From Amycolatopsis xylanica (GTDB lineage: Bacteria > Actinomycetota > Actinomycetes > Mycobacteriales > Pseudonocardiaceae), in contig NZ_FNON01000002.1 of NCBI RefSeq assembly GCF_900107045.1, positions 496,001 through 560,000 on the forward strand: a DNA stretch of 64,000 bases, given 5' to 3'. Both the position numbers and the translations under genes were made by a program. Shown here piece by piece: positions 1 through 8,834 of the stretch (its first letter is position 1; each line of letters begins with the position of its first letter). Below the pieces are notes generated by a model. The model searched no databases and had not been told where the DNA came from. It was given only the letters and a program-made list of their open reading frames with translations.

Positions 1-3
1 TGA

Positions 4-52
4 AGCGAGGGGCGCCCTGGGTGCGTAGTTAGCACTCTGGGGCACCCTCGCT
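4..52. repeat. Imperfect intergenic inverted repeat
   Basis: AGCGAGGG at 4-11 pairs with CCCTCGCT at 45-52, with further imperfect pairing inside. It is the first of three consecutive hairpins filling the gene-free left edge (1-218). The gene to its left lies outside the window, so its role as that gene's terminator is only inferred. Confidence 0.5.
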
Positions 53-76
53 GCAAGCCCGGGCGCGGGCCGGATT

Positions 77-123
77 GCGAGTGGTGACTCTGCTGCATCC
101 AACGCAGCAGAGTCACCACTCGC
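77..123. repeat. Perfect 20-bp-stem intergenic hairpin
   Basis: The 20-bp arm at 77-96, beginning GCGAGTGGTGACTC, is repeated perfectly in inverse orientation at 104-123 around a 7-nt loop (97-103). There is no T-run. It may be a terminator-like structure or a member of a dispersed intergenic palindrome family. No other copy of this sequence was noticed in the window. Confidence 0.8.
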
Positions 124-176
124 GCTGGTGCTCGCGACTGAGCGATGGGCTCCCCTGCTGCGGGCGACCAGCATCC

Positions 177-228
177 GGGGTCGTGAGTGTTCCGGCCGGT
201 TCTAACCGGCCTAAACACTCACGACCCC
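177..228. repeat. Family A palindrome (copy 1), overlapping the LysR stop codon
   Basis: GGGGTCGTGAGTGTT (177-191) pairs with its complement at 214-228. An inner GGCCGGTT/AACCGGCC stem lies at 194-211, and a CC/TA bulge separates the two stems. A near-identical palindrome lies at 10632-10681. The LysR stop codon (219-221) and last codons fall inside the right arm, so this hairpin forms at the very end of the mRNA. Confidence 0.85.
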
Positions 229-1130
229 TCGGTGACTGCAGCGACCTCGGCGAGCAGGGCGTCCAGGACCGCCGCCACCGCGGGCCGAGCCGAGGCGCCT
301 TTGCGTGACACGGCTTCGACGTGACGGGCCGCGCGGACGCCGGCGAGCGGGCGGCGCAACAGCCCGCTGTCCTCGCTGATGTCCATTGTGTACCGAGGCA
401 GCAGCGCGATCCCGTGCCCGGCGGCGACCAAGGCCTCGGTGATGCGGAAGTCGTTGATGCGCTGGACGACCTGTGGCTGCACCCCGGTACGCACGACCAG
501 CGACTTGAGCACGTCGTCGACGGGGAAGCCGAAATTCACGCTGATCCAGCGTTCGCCTGCCAGCTCCGCCAGCTCGACCCGGTCCTTGCAGGCCAGCCGA
601 TGCCCGGCGGGCAGCGCGACGTCGAGTGGCTCGCGGAGCAGGTGGACCGAGTCGAGACGGTCGGTGACGAACGGCTGGGCGTGCTCGTCGCGGTGGGCGA
701 CCACGATGTCGTAGTCGGCGACCAGGCTGGGGATCTCCGGCGGGACCATGTCGATGTCGCGGACGTCGATGTCCAGGCCGTCGAAAGCGGCGATGCGGTG
801 CAGCAAACCGGGTAGTAGCAACAACCCCGCGGACTGGAAGATCGCCAGGCGGACCCGGCCGCGTGGCGCGCTGCGGTAAGTGTCCAATTCGGACTCGGCG
901 CGGTCGAGTGCGGCGAGCACGTCGTCGGCGCGGGCCACCAGCGCGCGTCCCGCGTCGGTCAGGCGGAGACCCCGGCCCGCTGGCTCGGTCAGCGGGAGGC
1001 CGACCTCGCTCTGCAGCGCGCGCAACTGCTGGGAGACCGCCGATGGCGTGCAGTGGAGCGCGCGTGCGGCTTCCGTCACACTGCCGCGGTCGGCGAACTC
1101 GCGCAGCGTCCTCAACCGGCCGATATCCAT
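219..1130 (-). CDS. LysR-family transcriptional regulator
   Basis: A 303-aa protein of normal LysR length. Residues 1-60 form the winged helix-turn-helix; the recognition region around residues 17-40 contains SVTEAARALHCTPSAVSQQL. The rest matches the periplasmic-binding-protein-like effector domain. It is transcribed divergently from the EamA exporter at 1218, the usual arrangement in which a LysR protein controls its divergent neighbour and itself. The 87-bp gap holds an inverted repeat (1145-1193) that could be its site. The effector is unknown; an amino acid or metabolite exported by the neighbour is a reasonable guess. The 3' end is embedded in a long palindrome. Confidence 0.93.
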   Translation of the reverse strand: MDIGRLRTLREFADRGSVTEAARALHCTPSAVSQQLRALQSEVGLPLTEPAGRGLRLTDAGRALVARADDVLAALDRAESELDTYRSAPRGRVRLAIFQSAGLLLLPGLLHRIAAFDGLDIDVRDIDMVPPEIPSLVADYDIVVAHRDEHAQPFVTDRLDSVHLLREPLDVALPAGHRLACKDRVELAELAGERWISVNFGFPVDDVLKSLVVRTGVQPQVVQRINDFRITEALVAAGHGIALLPRYTMDISEDSGLLRRPLAGVRAARHVEAVSRKGASARPAVAAVLDALLAEVAAVTEGS

Positions 1131-1144
1131 GGCGACGAGTCTAT

Positions 1145-1193
1145 GTGAAGGACTGCTTCAAGGTTCGTGCAGATAATATCGATGGTCCTTCAC
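1145..1193. promoter_or_regulatory. Inverted repeat in the LysR/EamA divergent promoter region
   Basis: GTGAAGGA at 1145-1152 is repeated inversely as TCCTTCAC at 1186-1193, with 33 bp between the arms. The position between divergent LysR and exporter genes fits a LysR binding region, but the wide spacing makes this only a candidate operator. Confidence 0.4.
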
Positions 1194-1217
1194 AGTTTCA
1201 CCGGTCAGAGTGGAGAC

Positions 1218-2138
1218 ATGCCCACCCGTGACCGTTTGCTCGCCATGCTCGTCGCCTTCTTGTGGGGCTGCAACTTCCTCGCCATCCACGCCATGCTCGG
1301 CCAGTTCCCGCCGCTGTTCGCGGCCGCGCTGCGGTTCCTGGTGATCGCGATCCCGACGATCCTGTTCGTCCCGTGGCCGAAGGTGAAGATCCGCCACCTG
1401 CTCGGCTACGGCATCGGCTTCGGGACGCTGCAGTTCCTGTTCCTGTTCATCGGGATGGACATCGGCATGCCGACCGGCCTCGCGTCGCTGGTGCTGCAGG
1501 CGTCAGCGCCGTTCACCGTCGTGCTCGGCGCGATCTTCCTGCGGGAGAAGGTCAGCGCGCGGCAGTGGACCGGGATCTCCCTGGCCGTGTTCGGCATGGC
1601 GGTGATCGCCTGGCAGCAGTTCGAGCACGCGGCGCTGCTGCCGGTGATCCTCACTCTGCTCGGTGCGCTGAGCTGGGCTTTCGGCAACCTGAGCACGCGG
1701 GCGGCCAAGCCGTCGAACGCGCTGCACTTCACGCTGTGGATGTCGGTCGTGCCGCCGCTGCCGATGCTGGCGCTGTCGTTCGGCTTCGAGGACGGCCAGT
1801 GGAAGTCGCTGACCACGCTCGGCACGTCGACCGGAGTGGTCGGCCTGCTCGGGCTGGCCTATGTCGTGCTGCTCGGCACCGTCGCGGGCTCGGGCATCTG
1901 GTCGACGCTGATGACCCGCAACGCGGCGGGCGTGGTCGCGCCGTTCAGCCTGCTGGTGCCGGTGGTCGGCATCACGATGTCGTTCCTCGTGCTGCACGAA
2001 CGCCCGGCCCCGCTGGAGATCGCGGCCGGGCTCGTGGTGATCGGCGGAGTGCTGCTCGGTTCGCTGAAGAAACGGGCTCAGCGCTCGGTGACCGGCGCCG
2101 GCTCCTTGGTCTCGGTCTCTTCGTCCTCTTCGACGTGA
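1218..2138 (+). CDS. EamA/DMT-superfamily exporter
   Basis: A 306-aa, very hydrophobic protein with about ten membrane segments arranged as two EamA repeats of roughly 140 residues. It belongs to the drug/metabolite transporter superfamily, which exports amino acids and other small metabolites. An in-frame ATG exists at 1167, but the ATG at 1218 is chosen because the membrane domain begins right after it and a purine-rich GTGGAGA stretch precedes it. It is divergent from the LysR gene and probably regulated by it. Its low-complexity serine-rich tail overlaps the convergent DedA gene by 61 bp. The substrate cannot be read from the sequence. Confidence 0.9.
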   Translation: MPTRDRLLAMLVAFLWGCNFLAIHAMLGQFPPLFAAALRFLVIAIPTILFVPWPKVKIRHLLGYGIGFGTLQFLFLFIGMDIGMPTGLASLVLQASAPFTVVLGAIFLREKVSARQWTGISLAVFGMAVIAWQQFEHAALLPVILTLLGALSWAFGNLSTRAAKPSNALHFTLWMSVVPPLPMLALSFGFEDGQWKSLTTLGTSTGVVGLLGLAYVVLLGTVAGSGIWSTLMTRNAAGVVAPFSLLVPVVGITMSFLVLHERPAPLEIAAGLVVIGGVLLGSLKKRAQRSVTGAGSLVSVSSSSST

Positions 2139-2731
2139 GTCATGCGCTTCTTCACGACGATCGAGATGACGATGCCCGCGATGACCGCGGCGCCCAGCCC
2201 GAAGTAGGAGAACCGGGAGAGCCACTTCTCCGCGACGATGCCCAGGTAGTAGACCGCCGCCGTGGTGCCACCGGCCCAGACGATGCCGCCGAGCGCGTTG
2301 GCCGCGAGGAACTTGCGGTACGGCATGTGCAGCGAGCCCGCGAGCGGACCGGCGAGAATCCGGAGGAAAGCGATAAAACGTCCAAAGAAGACAGCCCAGA
2401 CGCCGCGCTTCTCGAAGATGCCCTTGGCCTTCTCGATGTGCTTCGGCCCGAAGTGCTTGGGGAACTTCCGCCCGGCCCACGCGAACAGGCGATGACCGCC
2501 CTTGCGGCCGATGGTGTAGCCGATACTGTCGCCGACGATCGCGCCGACACTGGCGAACACCCCCACCCACAGCGGGCTGATGTGATCGGTCTGCGAAGCC
2601 AGCAACGCCGAGCTGACCAGCACGATCTCACCCGGCAAGGGGATGCCGAGACTCTCGATCATGATGACGCCGCCGACGATCAAATACACGGACAGCGCCG
2701 GAATCGTGTTCAGCCACTGGTCGATATGCAC
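2078..2731 (-). CDS. DedA-family (VTT/SNARE-associated domain) membrane protein
   Basis: A 217-aa polytopic membrane protein. The DedA signature is visible: a PLPGE motif near residue 31, and GRFIAFLR at residues 117-124 followed by GPLAG, with the conserved arginines of the family. DedA/TMEM41/VMP1-type proteins move lipids such as undecaprenyl phosphate or phosphatidylethanolamine across the membrane. The acidic C-terminal tail (VEEDEETETKE) is not part of the family core. It overlaps the EamA gene tail-to-tail (2078-2138). It is likely monocistronic, with its promoter in the gap ending at the peptide-importer terminator. Confidence 0.9.
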   Translation of the reverse strand: MHIDQWLNTIPALSVYLIVGGVIMIESLGIPLPGEIVLVSSALLASQTDHISPLWVGVFASVGAIVGDSIGYTIGRKGGHRLFAWAGRKFPKHFGPKHIEKAKGIFEKRGVWAVFFGRFIAFLRILAGPLAGSLHMPYRKFLAANALGGIVWAGGTTAAVYYLGIVAEKWLSRFSYFGLGAAVIAGIVISIVVKKRMTHVEEDEETETKEPAPVTER

Positions 2732-2791
2732 GGGCGTGTCCCCTCACGTCTGTTCTGGTCCCCTCAGGCAGGGTACCGGTGAGCGAAGTAA

Positions 2792-2821
2792 GCGGGCCTC
2801 ACCCCGCAGGATGAGGCCCGC
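2792..2821 (-). terminator. Hairpin terminator of the peptide ABC operon (family D core)
   Basis: GCGGGCCTCA (2792-2801) pairs with TGAGGCCCGC (2812-2821), 6 bp beyond the last gene of the importer operon. The core resembles the AGCGGGCTT hairpins at 16151, 24348 and 34709. It lacks a strong U-run, as is usual for actinomycete terminators. Confidence 0.7.
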
Positions 2822-2827
2822 CTAGTC

Positions 2828-3955
2828 CTAAATGACCTCGGACACCGAAGCCGGGCCGCTCAGGTCGACGTCGGGATTGATCGCCACCTCGTCCACCAGC
2901 TCGGCCTTGACCTCGTGCCGCTGGATCTGCCCGTCGCGGATCTCCTCCGCGAAGTGACAGGCGACACGGTGACCGGTCGCGAGCTCACGCAGCTCCGGCC
3001 GCTCGGTCGAGCAGCGCGTCTCCTGCTTCCACGGGCACCGGGTGTGGAACCGGCAGCCGCTCGGCGGGTTGGCAGGCGACGGCAGGTCGCCCGCGAGCAG
3101 AATCTGCTCACGCGCGTCCTCGACCTTGGGGTCCGGCACGGGGATCGCCGAGAGCAGCGCCCGCGTGTACGGGTGCAGCGGCTCTTCGTACAGCGCGTCG
3201 GCCGTGGCCTCCTCGACCAGCGACCCGAGGTACATCACGCCGATGCGGTCGGAGATGTGCCGGACGACCGCGAGGTCGTGCGCGATGACCACGTAGGTCA
3301 GCCCGAGCTTCTCCTGCAGATCCTCGAGCAGGTTGACCACCTGCGCCTGCACCGACACGTCCAGCGCGGACACCGGCTCGTCGGCGACGATCAGGTCCGG
3401 CTCGACCGCCAGCGCCCGCGCGATGCCGATGCGCTGACGCTGACCGCCGGAGAACTCGTGCGGGTACTTCCGCAGCGCGGACTCCGGCAGGCCGACCGCG
3501 GCGAGCAGCTCACGCAGCCGCTCGTGCGTGGACTCCTTGTCCTTGTCGAGCCCGTGCGCGCGCATGCCCTCGGTCAGGATCGACTCGACCGACTGGCGCG
3601 GGTCCAAACTGGACAGTGGGTCCTGGAAGATCATCTGCATCCGGCGGCGGCTCTTGCGCAGCTCCTCACCCTTGAGGCCTGCCACGTCGGTGCCGTCGAA
3701 GTCGACGACACCGCCGGTCGGCTCGACCAGCCGCAGGATCGCCCTGCCGAGCGTGGTCTTGCCACAGCCCGACTCGCCGACCAGGCCATAGGTCTCCCCG
3801 CGCCGGATGGCGAGCGAGACGCCGTCCACCGCGTAGACGTACCCGATGGTCTTGTCGAAGATGATCCCGCGCTTGATCGGGAAGTGCACCTTGAGGTCGT
3901 CGACCCGCAGCAGCACGTCGGTTTCGACGGTGCTCTCCACAACGGTTTCGGTCAT
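2828..3955 (-). CDS. Dipeptide/oligopeptide ABC transporter ATP-binding protein (DppF/OppF-like)
   Basis: A 375-aa ATPase energising peptide import. Walker A GESGCGKT is at residues 60-67. The signature FSGGQRQR leads into Walker B with [10 protein letters not shown]. The C-terminal oligopeptide-transporter domain carries the CRFHTRCPW cysteine motif typical of Opp/Dpp ATPases (Fe-S or metal site in some members). The ATG at 3955 is chosen because it overlaps the TGA of the upstream dppD-like gene (TGATG), giving translational coupling. A longer upstream reading frame is only a shadow. Last gene of the operon; a hairpin follows. Confidence 0.95.
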   Translation of the reverse strand: MTETVVESTVETDVLLRVDDLKVHFPIKRGIIFDKTIGYVYAVDGVSLAIRRGETYGLVGESGCGKTTLGRAILRLVEPTGGVVDFDGTDVAGLKGEELRKSRRRMQMIFQDPLSSLDPRQSVESILTEGMRAHGLDKDKESTHERLRELLAAVGLPESALRKYPHEFSGGQRQRIGIARALAVEPDLIVADEPVSALDVSVQAQVVNLLEDLQEKLGLTYVVIAHDLAVVRHISDRIGVMYLGSLVEEATADALYEEPLHPYTRALLSAIPVPDPKVEDAREQILLAGDLPSPANPPSGCRFHTRCPWKQETRCSTERPELRELATGHRVACHFAEEIRDGQIQRHEVKAELVDEVAINPDVDLSGPASVSEVI

Positions 3956-4947
3956 CAGACTCCCTCCCCGACCTTCAGTTCCGGCACGACCGGGTTGTGG
4001 CAGCGCAGCATCCCGTTGCCGTCCGAGGTCAGCTCCGGCGAGACCTTGCGGCAGGCCTCGAGCGCGTTCGGGCACCGCGGCGCGAACGCGCAGCCGTTGT
4101 CCCACGGGATGTTGTCGGCGACGGATCCCTTGATGGGCAGCAGTTTCTCGCCGCGGCCCGCGTCGAGCCGCGGGATCGAGGCGAGCAGCCCGTGCGTGTA
4201 CGGGTGCCGAGGCTCGGCGAACAACGCGTGCCGCTCGGCCCGCTCGACGATCCGGCCGCCGTAGAGCACGTTGACCTCGTCGCACAGCCCGGCGACCACG
4301 CCGAGGTCGTGCGTGATCATGATCAGCGCGGTCCCGGTGTCCTGCACGAGTTCGCGCAGCAGCGCCAGGATCTGCGCCTGGATCGTCACGTCGAGCGCGG
4401 TGGTCGGCTCGTCCGCGATGAGCAGGCGCGGCTTGCACGCCAGCGCGATGGCGATCAGCGCACGCTGGCGCATACCACCGGAAAGCTGGTGCGGGTACTC
4501 GGAAAGCCGCCTGGCCGGGTCGGGGATGCCGACCTTGTCCAGCAGCACGATCGCCTCGCCTTTGGCCTGCGCGCGCGACATGGCGCGGTGGCGTTCGAGC
4601 ACCTCGGTGATCTGCAGCCCGATCGGGATGACCGGATTCAGCGAGGACTGCGGGTCCTGGAACACCATCGCGATGTCCCGGCCACGACGGTCACCCATTT
4701 CCTTGTCGGACAAGGAAAGCAGGTCGGTTCCTTCGAACTTCACCGAGCCGGTGACCGTGTTGCCGCGCTTGGCCAGCAGGCCCATGATCGCCAGCGAGGT
4801 GACCGACTTGCCACAGCCGGACTCACCGACCAGCCCGACCGTCTGGCCGGGGTCGACGTCGAAACTCACGCCGTTCACCGCGGTGAACGGCCGCTCGCCC
4901 TTGCGCTCGAACACGACGTTCAGGTCGCGGACTTCAAGCAATGCCAC
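3955..4947 (-). CDS. Dipeptide/oligopeptide ABC transporter ATP-binding protein (DppD/OppD-like)
   Basis: A 330-aa ATPase, partner of the DppF-like protein. It has Walker A GESGCGKS at residues 41-48, an LSGGMRQR signature, Walker B with [10 protein letters not shown], and a C-terminal CAFAPRCPN cysteine motif. Two different ATPases per transporter are standard for Opp/Dpp importers. It starts 6 bp after the permease stop and overlaps the next gene by one base, so it is surely in the same mRNA. Confidence 0.95.
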   Translation of the reverse strand: MALLEVRDLNVVFERKGERPFTAVNGVSFDVDPGQTVGLVGESGCGKSVTSLAIMGLLAKRGNTVTGSVKFEGTDLLSLSDKEMGDRRGRDIAMVFQDPQSSLNPVIPIGLQITEVLERHRAMSRAQAKGEAIVLLDKVGIPDPARRLSEYPHQLSGGMRQRALIAIALACKPRLLIADEPTTALDVTIQAQILALLRELVQDTGTALIMITHDLGVVAGLCDEVNVLYGGRIVERAERHALFAEPRHPYTHGLLASIPRLDAGRGEKLLPIKGSVADNIPWDNGCAFAPRCPNALEACRKVSPELTSDGNGMLRCHNPVVPELKVGEGV

Positions 4948-4953
4948 GGGAAA

Positions 4954-5889
4954 TCACCGCCTGTTCTTCGGGTCGAGGGCTTCCCGCATGGACTCGCCGA
5001 GCAGAGTGAAGCCGAGTGCCGCGATGATGATGCCCGCGGCCGGATAGAAAGCCAGTTCCGGCTTGATCTCGAGGTAGTTCTGCGCCTTGCCCAGCATCGC
5101 GCCCCATTCGGCGCGGTCGAGGTCGGGGTCGCCGAGACCGAGGAAGGACAGCGCCGCCGCGTCGATGATCGACGTCGCCAGCGTCAGCGTCGCCTGGACG
5201 ATGACCGGCGCGAGCGAGTTCGGCAGCATGTGCCGGAACACGATCGTCGTCCGCTTCACACCGAGCGAGGTGGCCGCGAGGATGTACTCGCTGTTGCGCT
5301 GCGACAGCATCGAACCGCGCAGCAGCCTGGCGAAGACCGGCACGCTGACGATCGCGACCGCCACGATGACCGTGACCTGGCTGGGCTTCTGCGCCAGCGC
5401 GGCGATGGAGACCGCCAGCAGCAGGCCCGGGATTGACAGCAGGATGTCGGTGAACCGCATGAGCGCGGTGTCGACCCAGCCGCCGACCGCACCGGCGATG
5501 CCGCCGATGATCATGCCGAACACCAGCCCGACGAGCGTGGCCATCACGCCGACGATGAGCGACTGCTGCGAGCCGACCAGCACCCGGCTGAAGAAGTCGC
5601 GGCCGTTCTCGTCACTGCCCAGCAGGTACCCGGGCTGCGCACCGGGGATGGAGCCCGCGCGCAGGTGCTCGGTGAGCACCGGGTCGCGGAAGTACGGGTC
5701 CTTGGGCACGAGCCACGGGGCGATGATCGACAGCACGACGAACAGCAACACGATCACCGCGCCGGTGATCGCGACAGGGTTACGGCGCATGCGCCGCATC
5801 GCGTCGGCGAAAACGCCGCGGCTGACGGGGGTGCTCTCCTTGGCGAGCCGGTCGATCTTGTCGCGCTTGTTCTTGAGCATCGAGGTCAT
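4954..5889 (-). CDS. Peptide ABC transporter permease (DppC/OppC-like)
   Basis: A 311-aa inner-membrane permease with an N-terminal cytosolic stretch, a first membrane helix near residues 35-60 and the BPD_transp_1 core. The EAA-type loop that contacts the ATPases lies toward the C-terminus (YILAATSLGVKRTTIVFRHM). The N-terminal OppC-N domain motif ending in GTDENGRD-type sequence appears here as LLGSDENGRDFFSR. It overlaps the upstream permease by 4 bp (ATGA), indicating coupled translation. Confidence 0.95.
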   Translation of the reverse strand: MTSMLKNKRDKIDRLAKESTPVSRGVFADAMRRMRRNPVAITGAVIVLLFVVLSIIAPWLVPKDPYFRDPVLTEHLRAGSIPGAQPGYLLGSDENGRDFFSRVLVGSQQSLIVGVMATLVGLVFGMIIGGIAGAVGGWVDTALMRFTDILLSIPGLLLAVSIAALAQKPSQVTVIVAVAIVSVPVFARLLRGSMLSQRNSEYILAATSLGVKRTTIVFRHMLPNSLAPVIVQATLTLATSIIDAAALSFLGLGDPDLDRAEWGAMLGKAQNYLEIKPELAFYPAAGIIIAALGFTLLGESMREALDPKNRR

Positions 5890-6896
5890 CGCACACGCAC
5901 CCTCGGGTCGATGATGCCGTAGGAGACATCGACAAGGACGTTGATGACCACGAAGACGATCGCGGCGAGCATGATCAGTCCGAGCAGCATCGGATAGTCA
6001 CGGAGCTCGATGCTTTCGGCCGTCTTGGAGCCGATGCCGCCCCACGCGAAGACCTTCTCGGTCAGCACCGCGCCGGCGAGCAGCAGGCCGGTCTGCAAGC
6101 CGACGGTGGTCGCCACCGGCAGCAGCGCGTTGCGCAGCACGTGCCTGCCGCGGACAGTGCGGCGGGCGAGGCCCTTCGCGTTGGCCGTGCGGATGAAGTC
6201 TTCGTTGAGCACGTCGAGCACCGAGGCCCTGGTGATCCGGACGATCACCGCGAGCGGGATGGTGCCCAGCGCGATCGCGGGCAGCACCAGGTGCTGGAGC
6301 GCGTCGACCGTGGCGTCCCATTCGCCGGTGAGAATGCCGTCCAGTGTGGCGAAACCGGTCACATGGGTGGCGTTGATCGTCGTCAGTGCCCGGCCGGATG
6401 GCGGCAGTATGTGCAGGAACGGGCCGGACGAGAAGACGTACTTGAGCAGGATTCCGAGGAAGAACACCGGCACCGCGACGCCGACGAGCGTCCCGATGAT
6501 CGTGGTGTTGTCCAGCAGCCTGCCGTGATAACGCGCCGCGAGGTACCCGAGCGGGATGCCCAGCGCGACCGCGAAGATCAGCGCGGCTACCGAAAGCTCG
6601 ATGGTGGCTGGGAAAGCCCGGCCGATCTCGTCGAGCACCGGGTCACCGCTTCGGGTCGAAACGCCGAAGTCACCGGTGGCGACCCTGCCGAGGAACTTGA
6701 AGTACTGCTCGTAGATGGGGCGGTCCAGACCCATGAGGCGCTCGAGGTTGGCGAGCTTCTCTGGGGTCGCCTTGTCGCCCAGCATCGCGCCGGCCGGACC
6801 ACCGGGCAGCGAGCGGAGCCAGGCGAACACGAGAATCGACAGAACGAAGAGCGTCGGTATCGCTTGTAGCAACCGACGCACGATGAATCGGAGCAT
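5886..6896 (-). CDS. Peptide ABC transporter permease (DppB/OppB-like)
   Basis: A 336-aa permease with six predicted membrane helices. The N-terminus MLRFIVRRLLQAIPTLFVLS is the characteristic OppB start, and the EAA loop includes FIRTANAKGLARRTVRGRHV. It forms the translocation pore with the DppC-like subunit. It follows the substrate-binding-protein gene after an 89-bp gap that contains a strong hairpin, which may lower expression of the membrane subunits relative to the binding protein. Confidence 0.95.
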   Translation of the reverse strand: MLRFIVRRLLQAIPTLFVLSILVFAWLRSLPGGPAGAMLGDKATPEKLANLERLMGLDRPIYEQYFKFLGRVATGDFGVSTRSGDPVLDEIGRAFPATIELSVAALIFAVALGIPLGYLAARYHGRLLDNTTIIGTLVGVAVPVFFLGILLKYVFSSGPFLHILPPSGRALTTINATHVTGFATLDGILTGEWDATVDALQHLVLPAIALGTIPLAVIVRITRASVLDVLNEDFIRTANAKGLARRTVRGRHVLRNALLPVATTVGLQTGLLLAGAVLTEKVFAWGGIGSKTAESIELRDYPMLLGLIMLAAIVFVVINVLVDVSYGIIDPRVRVR

Positions 6897-6933
6897 GGAA
6901 ATCCTTAACTGACTTAGCCCTGTAAATGGCGGG

Positions 6934-6967
6934 CAGGGGGCAGGCGTCGGGAAACGCCTACCCCCTG
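6934..6967 (-). terminator. Intercistronic hairpin between binding protein and permease (attenuator-like)
   Basis: CAGGGGG-AGGCGT at 6934-6947 pairs with ACGCCT-CCCCCTG at 6954-6967, with one mismatch and a 6-nt loop. It lies just after the stop codon of the substrate-binding gene inside the importer operon, where partial termination or 3'-end protection typically keeps the binding protein more abundant than the membrane parts. Confidence 0.65.
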
Positions 6968-6985
6968 TCGGCTATGTGTTCAGGG

Positions 6986-8668
6986 TTATCCCTTGCTCAC
7001 GGTGTTGAAGTGCTCGTTGTTGAGCGGGCTGGCCACCATGCCCTTGATGTTCGACGCCGTGACGTACGCGGGCGGCGAGCTCAGGATCGGGACCGCGGGC
7101 AGGTACTTCGACATGATGTCGCGGTTGGCCTGCTCGTAGGCGGCGGTGTGCGCGGCCGGGTCGACCGTGCCGTCGGCCTTGGACAGCTGGGCGAACAGCT
7201 CGGGGTTGTCGAAACCGAACTCCGGCTTGGCGCGGCCGAAGAAGGTGCCGAGGAAGTTACCGGCGTCGGCGTAGTCCGCGTTCCAGCCGATGATGTGCAG
7301 GTCGTGCTTGCCGAGCTTCTGCACGTCGTCCTTGTAGCCACCGTTCCACGGGCGCGGCACGAGGTTGACCGTGATACCGGCCTGCTTGAGGTTGTCGGCC
7401 AGCGCCGACGCGATCTCCTGCGGGTTCGGCATGTACGGGCGGGTGACCTCGGTCGGCCAGTAGAAGTTCAGCGTCAGGTTGGACTGACCGGCCTCGGCGA
7501 GCAGCTGCTTCGCCTTGTTGACGTCGTGCGGGTACTCCTGGACGTCCTTGGCGTAACCGGCCAGCGTGTCCGGCTGGAACTCCTTCGCGACCGTGGCGCC
7601 TTCCGGCATCTTGGTCTTGACGAGCGTCTCACGGTCCAACGCGTACGCGAGCGCCTGGCGGACCTTCAGGTCCTTCAGCGCCGGGTTGTTCTTCTGGTTG
7701 ATGCCCAGGTAGAGCAGGTTGAACGGCGGGCGCGGCGACAGTGTGAAGCCGTCGTTCTTCAGCGCCGCGTAGTCCTGCGGCGAGACGAGGTCGTAACCGT
7801 CGATTGTCTTGGCGCGCAGCTCCTGCTTACGGGCGTTCTCGTCCGAGATGGTCTTGAAGACGATCTTGTCGAGCTTCGCCTTCTCGCCCCAGTAGTCGTC
7901 GTTGCGGACCAGGGTGACGGTCTTGGCGGCCTTGTCGTACGACTCGAACTTGAACGCGCCGGTGCCGGTCGGGTGCTCGTTCGCGTAGCTGCTGTACGAG
8001 AAGGCTTCACCGCTCTGGGTGACCTTGTCGGCGTCGTACTTCTTCAGCGCGTCGGGGCTGGACATCCCGAAGGAGCCAAGGCCGAAGGCGGCCGGGAAGG
8101 CGCCCTTGTACTTGTTGAGGTTCAGGACGGCGGTGTTCTCGTCCTTGGCCTCGCAGCTCTTGTAAACGGGCTCGCCGCTGGCGTCGCCTTCGTTCTTCTT
8201 GAAGCCCTCGAAGACGTCGCCGTAGTAGATCATCTGGCTCTGCGCGGCGGCGCCCGCCATGTTGAACCAGCGGTCGAAGTTGAAGCAGACGGCCGCGGCG
8301 TTGAACGGGGTGCCGTCGTGGAACTTGACGCCCTTACGCAGGTCGAAGGTCCAGGTCTTGCCGTCGGGGCTCGGGGTCCACTTCTCGGCGAGGCCGGGGG
8401 TGAGCTCCGAGGTGCCTTCCTTGAACGCGACCAGGGTGTCGTACATCTGCCTGGTGATCCGGTCGGTCTCGCCCTCGTCGTTGAAGAGCGGGTCGAACAG
8501 CTTCGGCACGCTCGCCGTGCCGAAGACCAGCGTGCCGCCGGTCTTGCCGCCACCACCGGCGGCATCGTCACGCTTCGACTCGGCGCAAGCGGACATGGAG
8601 AGCGCGAGCGCTCCGGCAAGCCCGATCAGGGCTATCCGGCGCACTCGGGCCACCCGCATTTGCAGCAT
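6986..8668 (-). CDS. Peptide ABC transporter substrate-binding lipoprotein (DppA/OppA-like)
   Basis: A 560-aa SBP_bac_5 family protein. A basic n-region (RVARVRR) and hydrophobic core lead to the lipobox LSMSAC, with Cys28 as the predicted lipidated residue, so the mature protein is anchored outside the membrane. The length and motifs such as VRQALAYALDRE and LNLNKYKGAFP are typical of cluster C binding proteins for di- or oligopeptides. It heads the operon and is followed by an intercistronic hairpin and the permease and ATPase genes. The 166-bp gap upstream (8669-8834) should hold the operon promoter; I could not pick a convincing -35/-10 pair. Confidence 0.95.
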   Translation of the reverse strand: MLQMRVARVRRIALIGLAGALALSMSACAESKRDDAAGGGGKTGGTLVFGTASVPKLFDPLFNDEGETDRITRQMYDTLVAFKEGTSELTPGLAEKWTPSPDGKTWTFDLRKGVKFHDGTPFNAAAVCFNFDRWFNMAGAAAQSQMIYYGDVFEGFKKNEGDASGEPVYKSCEAKDENTAVLNLNKYKGAFPAAFGLGSFGMSSPDALKKYDADKVTQSGEAFSYSSYANEHPTGTGAFKFESYDKAAKTVTLVRNDDYWGEKAKLDKIVFKTISDENARKQELRAKTIDGYDLVSPQDYAALKNDGFTLSPRPPFNLLYLGINQKNNPALKDLKVRQALAYALDRETLVKTKMPEGATVAKEFQPDTLAGYAKDVQEYPHDVNKAKQLLAEAGQSNLTLNFYWPTEVTRPYMPNPQEIASALADNLKQAGITVNLVPRPWNGGYKDDVQKLGKHDLHIIGWNADYADAGNFLGTFFGRAKPEFGFDNPELFAQLSKADGTVDPAAHTAAYEQANRDIMSKYLPAVPILSSPPAYVTASNIKGMVASPLNNEHFNTVSKG

Positions 8669-8834
8669 CTGGCACCCCTTGGGACAGGTTGGATTATTTC
8701 ACCGTCCGGTCGGTCAGGAACGGACGGGATTTCGGTGTGTGCGGTGACACTAGCCGGAAGTCGCCCAGCACTTAAGCACGTGAGGTTACGATCGCGCTAC
8801 GTGGAGGCCGAAATGACCGCAAAGTGTCGGTAAA

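Noticed and set aside
1262..2782. A 506-codon plus-strand frame across EamA and DedA
   Set aside because: Arg/Pro/Ala-rich composition with no domain; it is the shifted reading of two real membrane-protein genes, typical of high-GC DNA.
6926..8833. A 635-codon plus-strand frame over the peptide-binding-protein gene
   Set aside because: It mirrors a clear SBP_bac_5 gene on the other strand and shows no motif of its own.
8669..8834. Riboswitch or leader upstream of the peptide importer
   Set aside because: No conserved riboswitch core was seen in the 166 bp; only a promoter region is supported.
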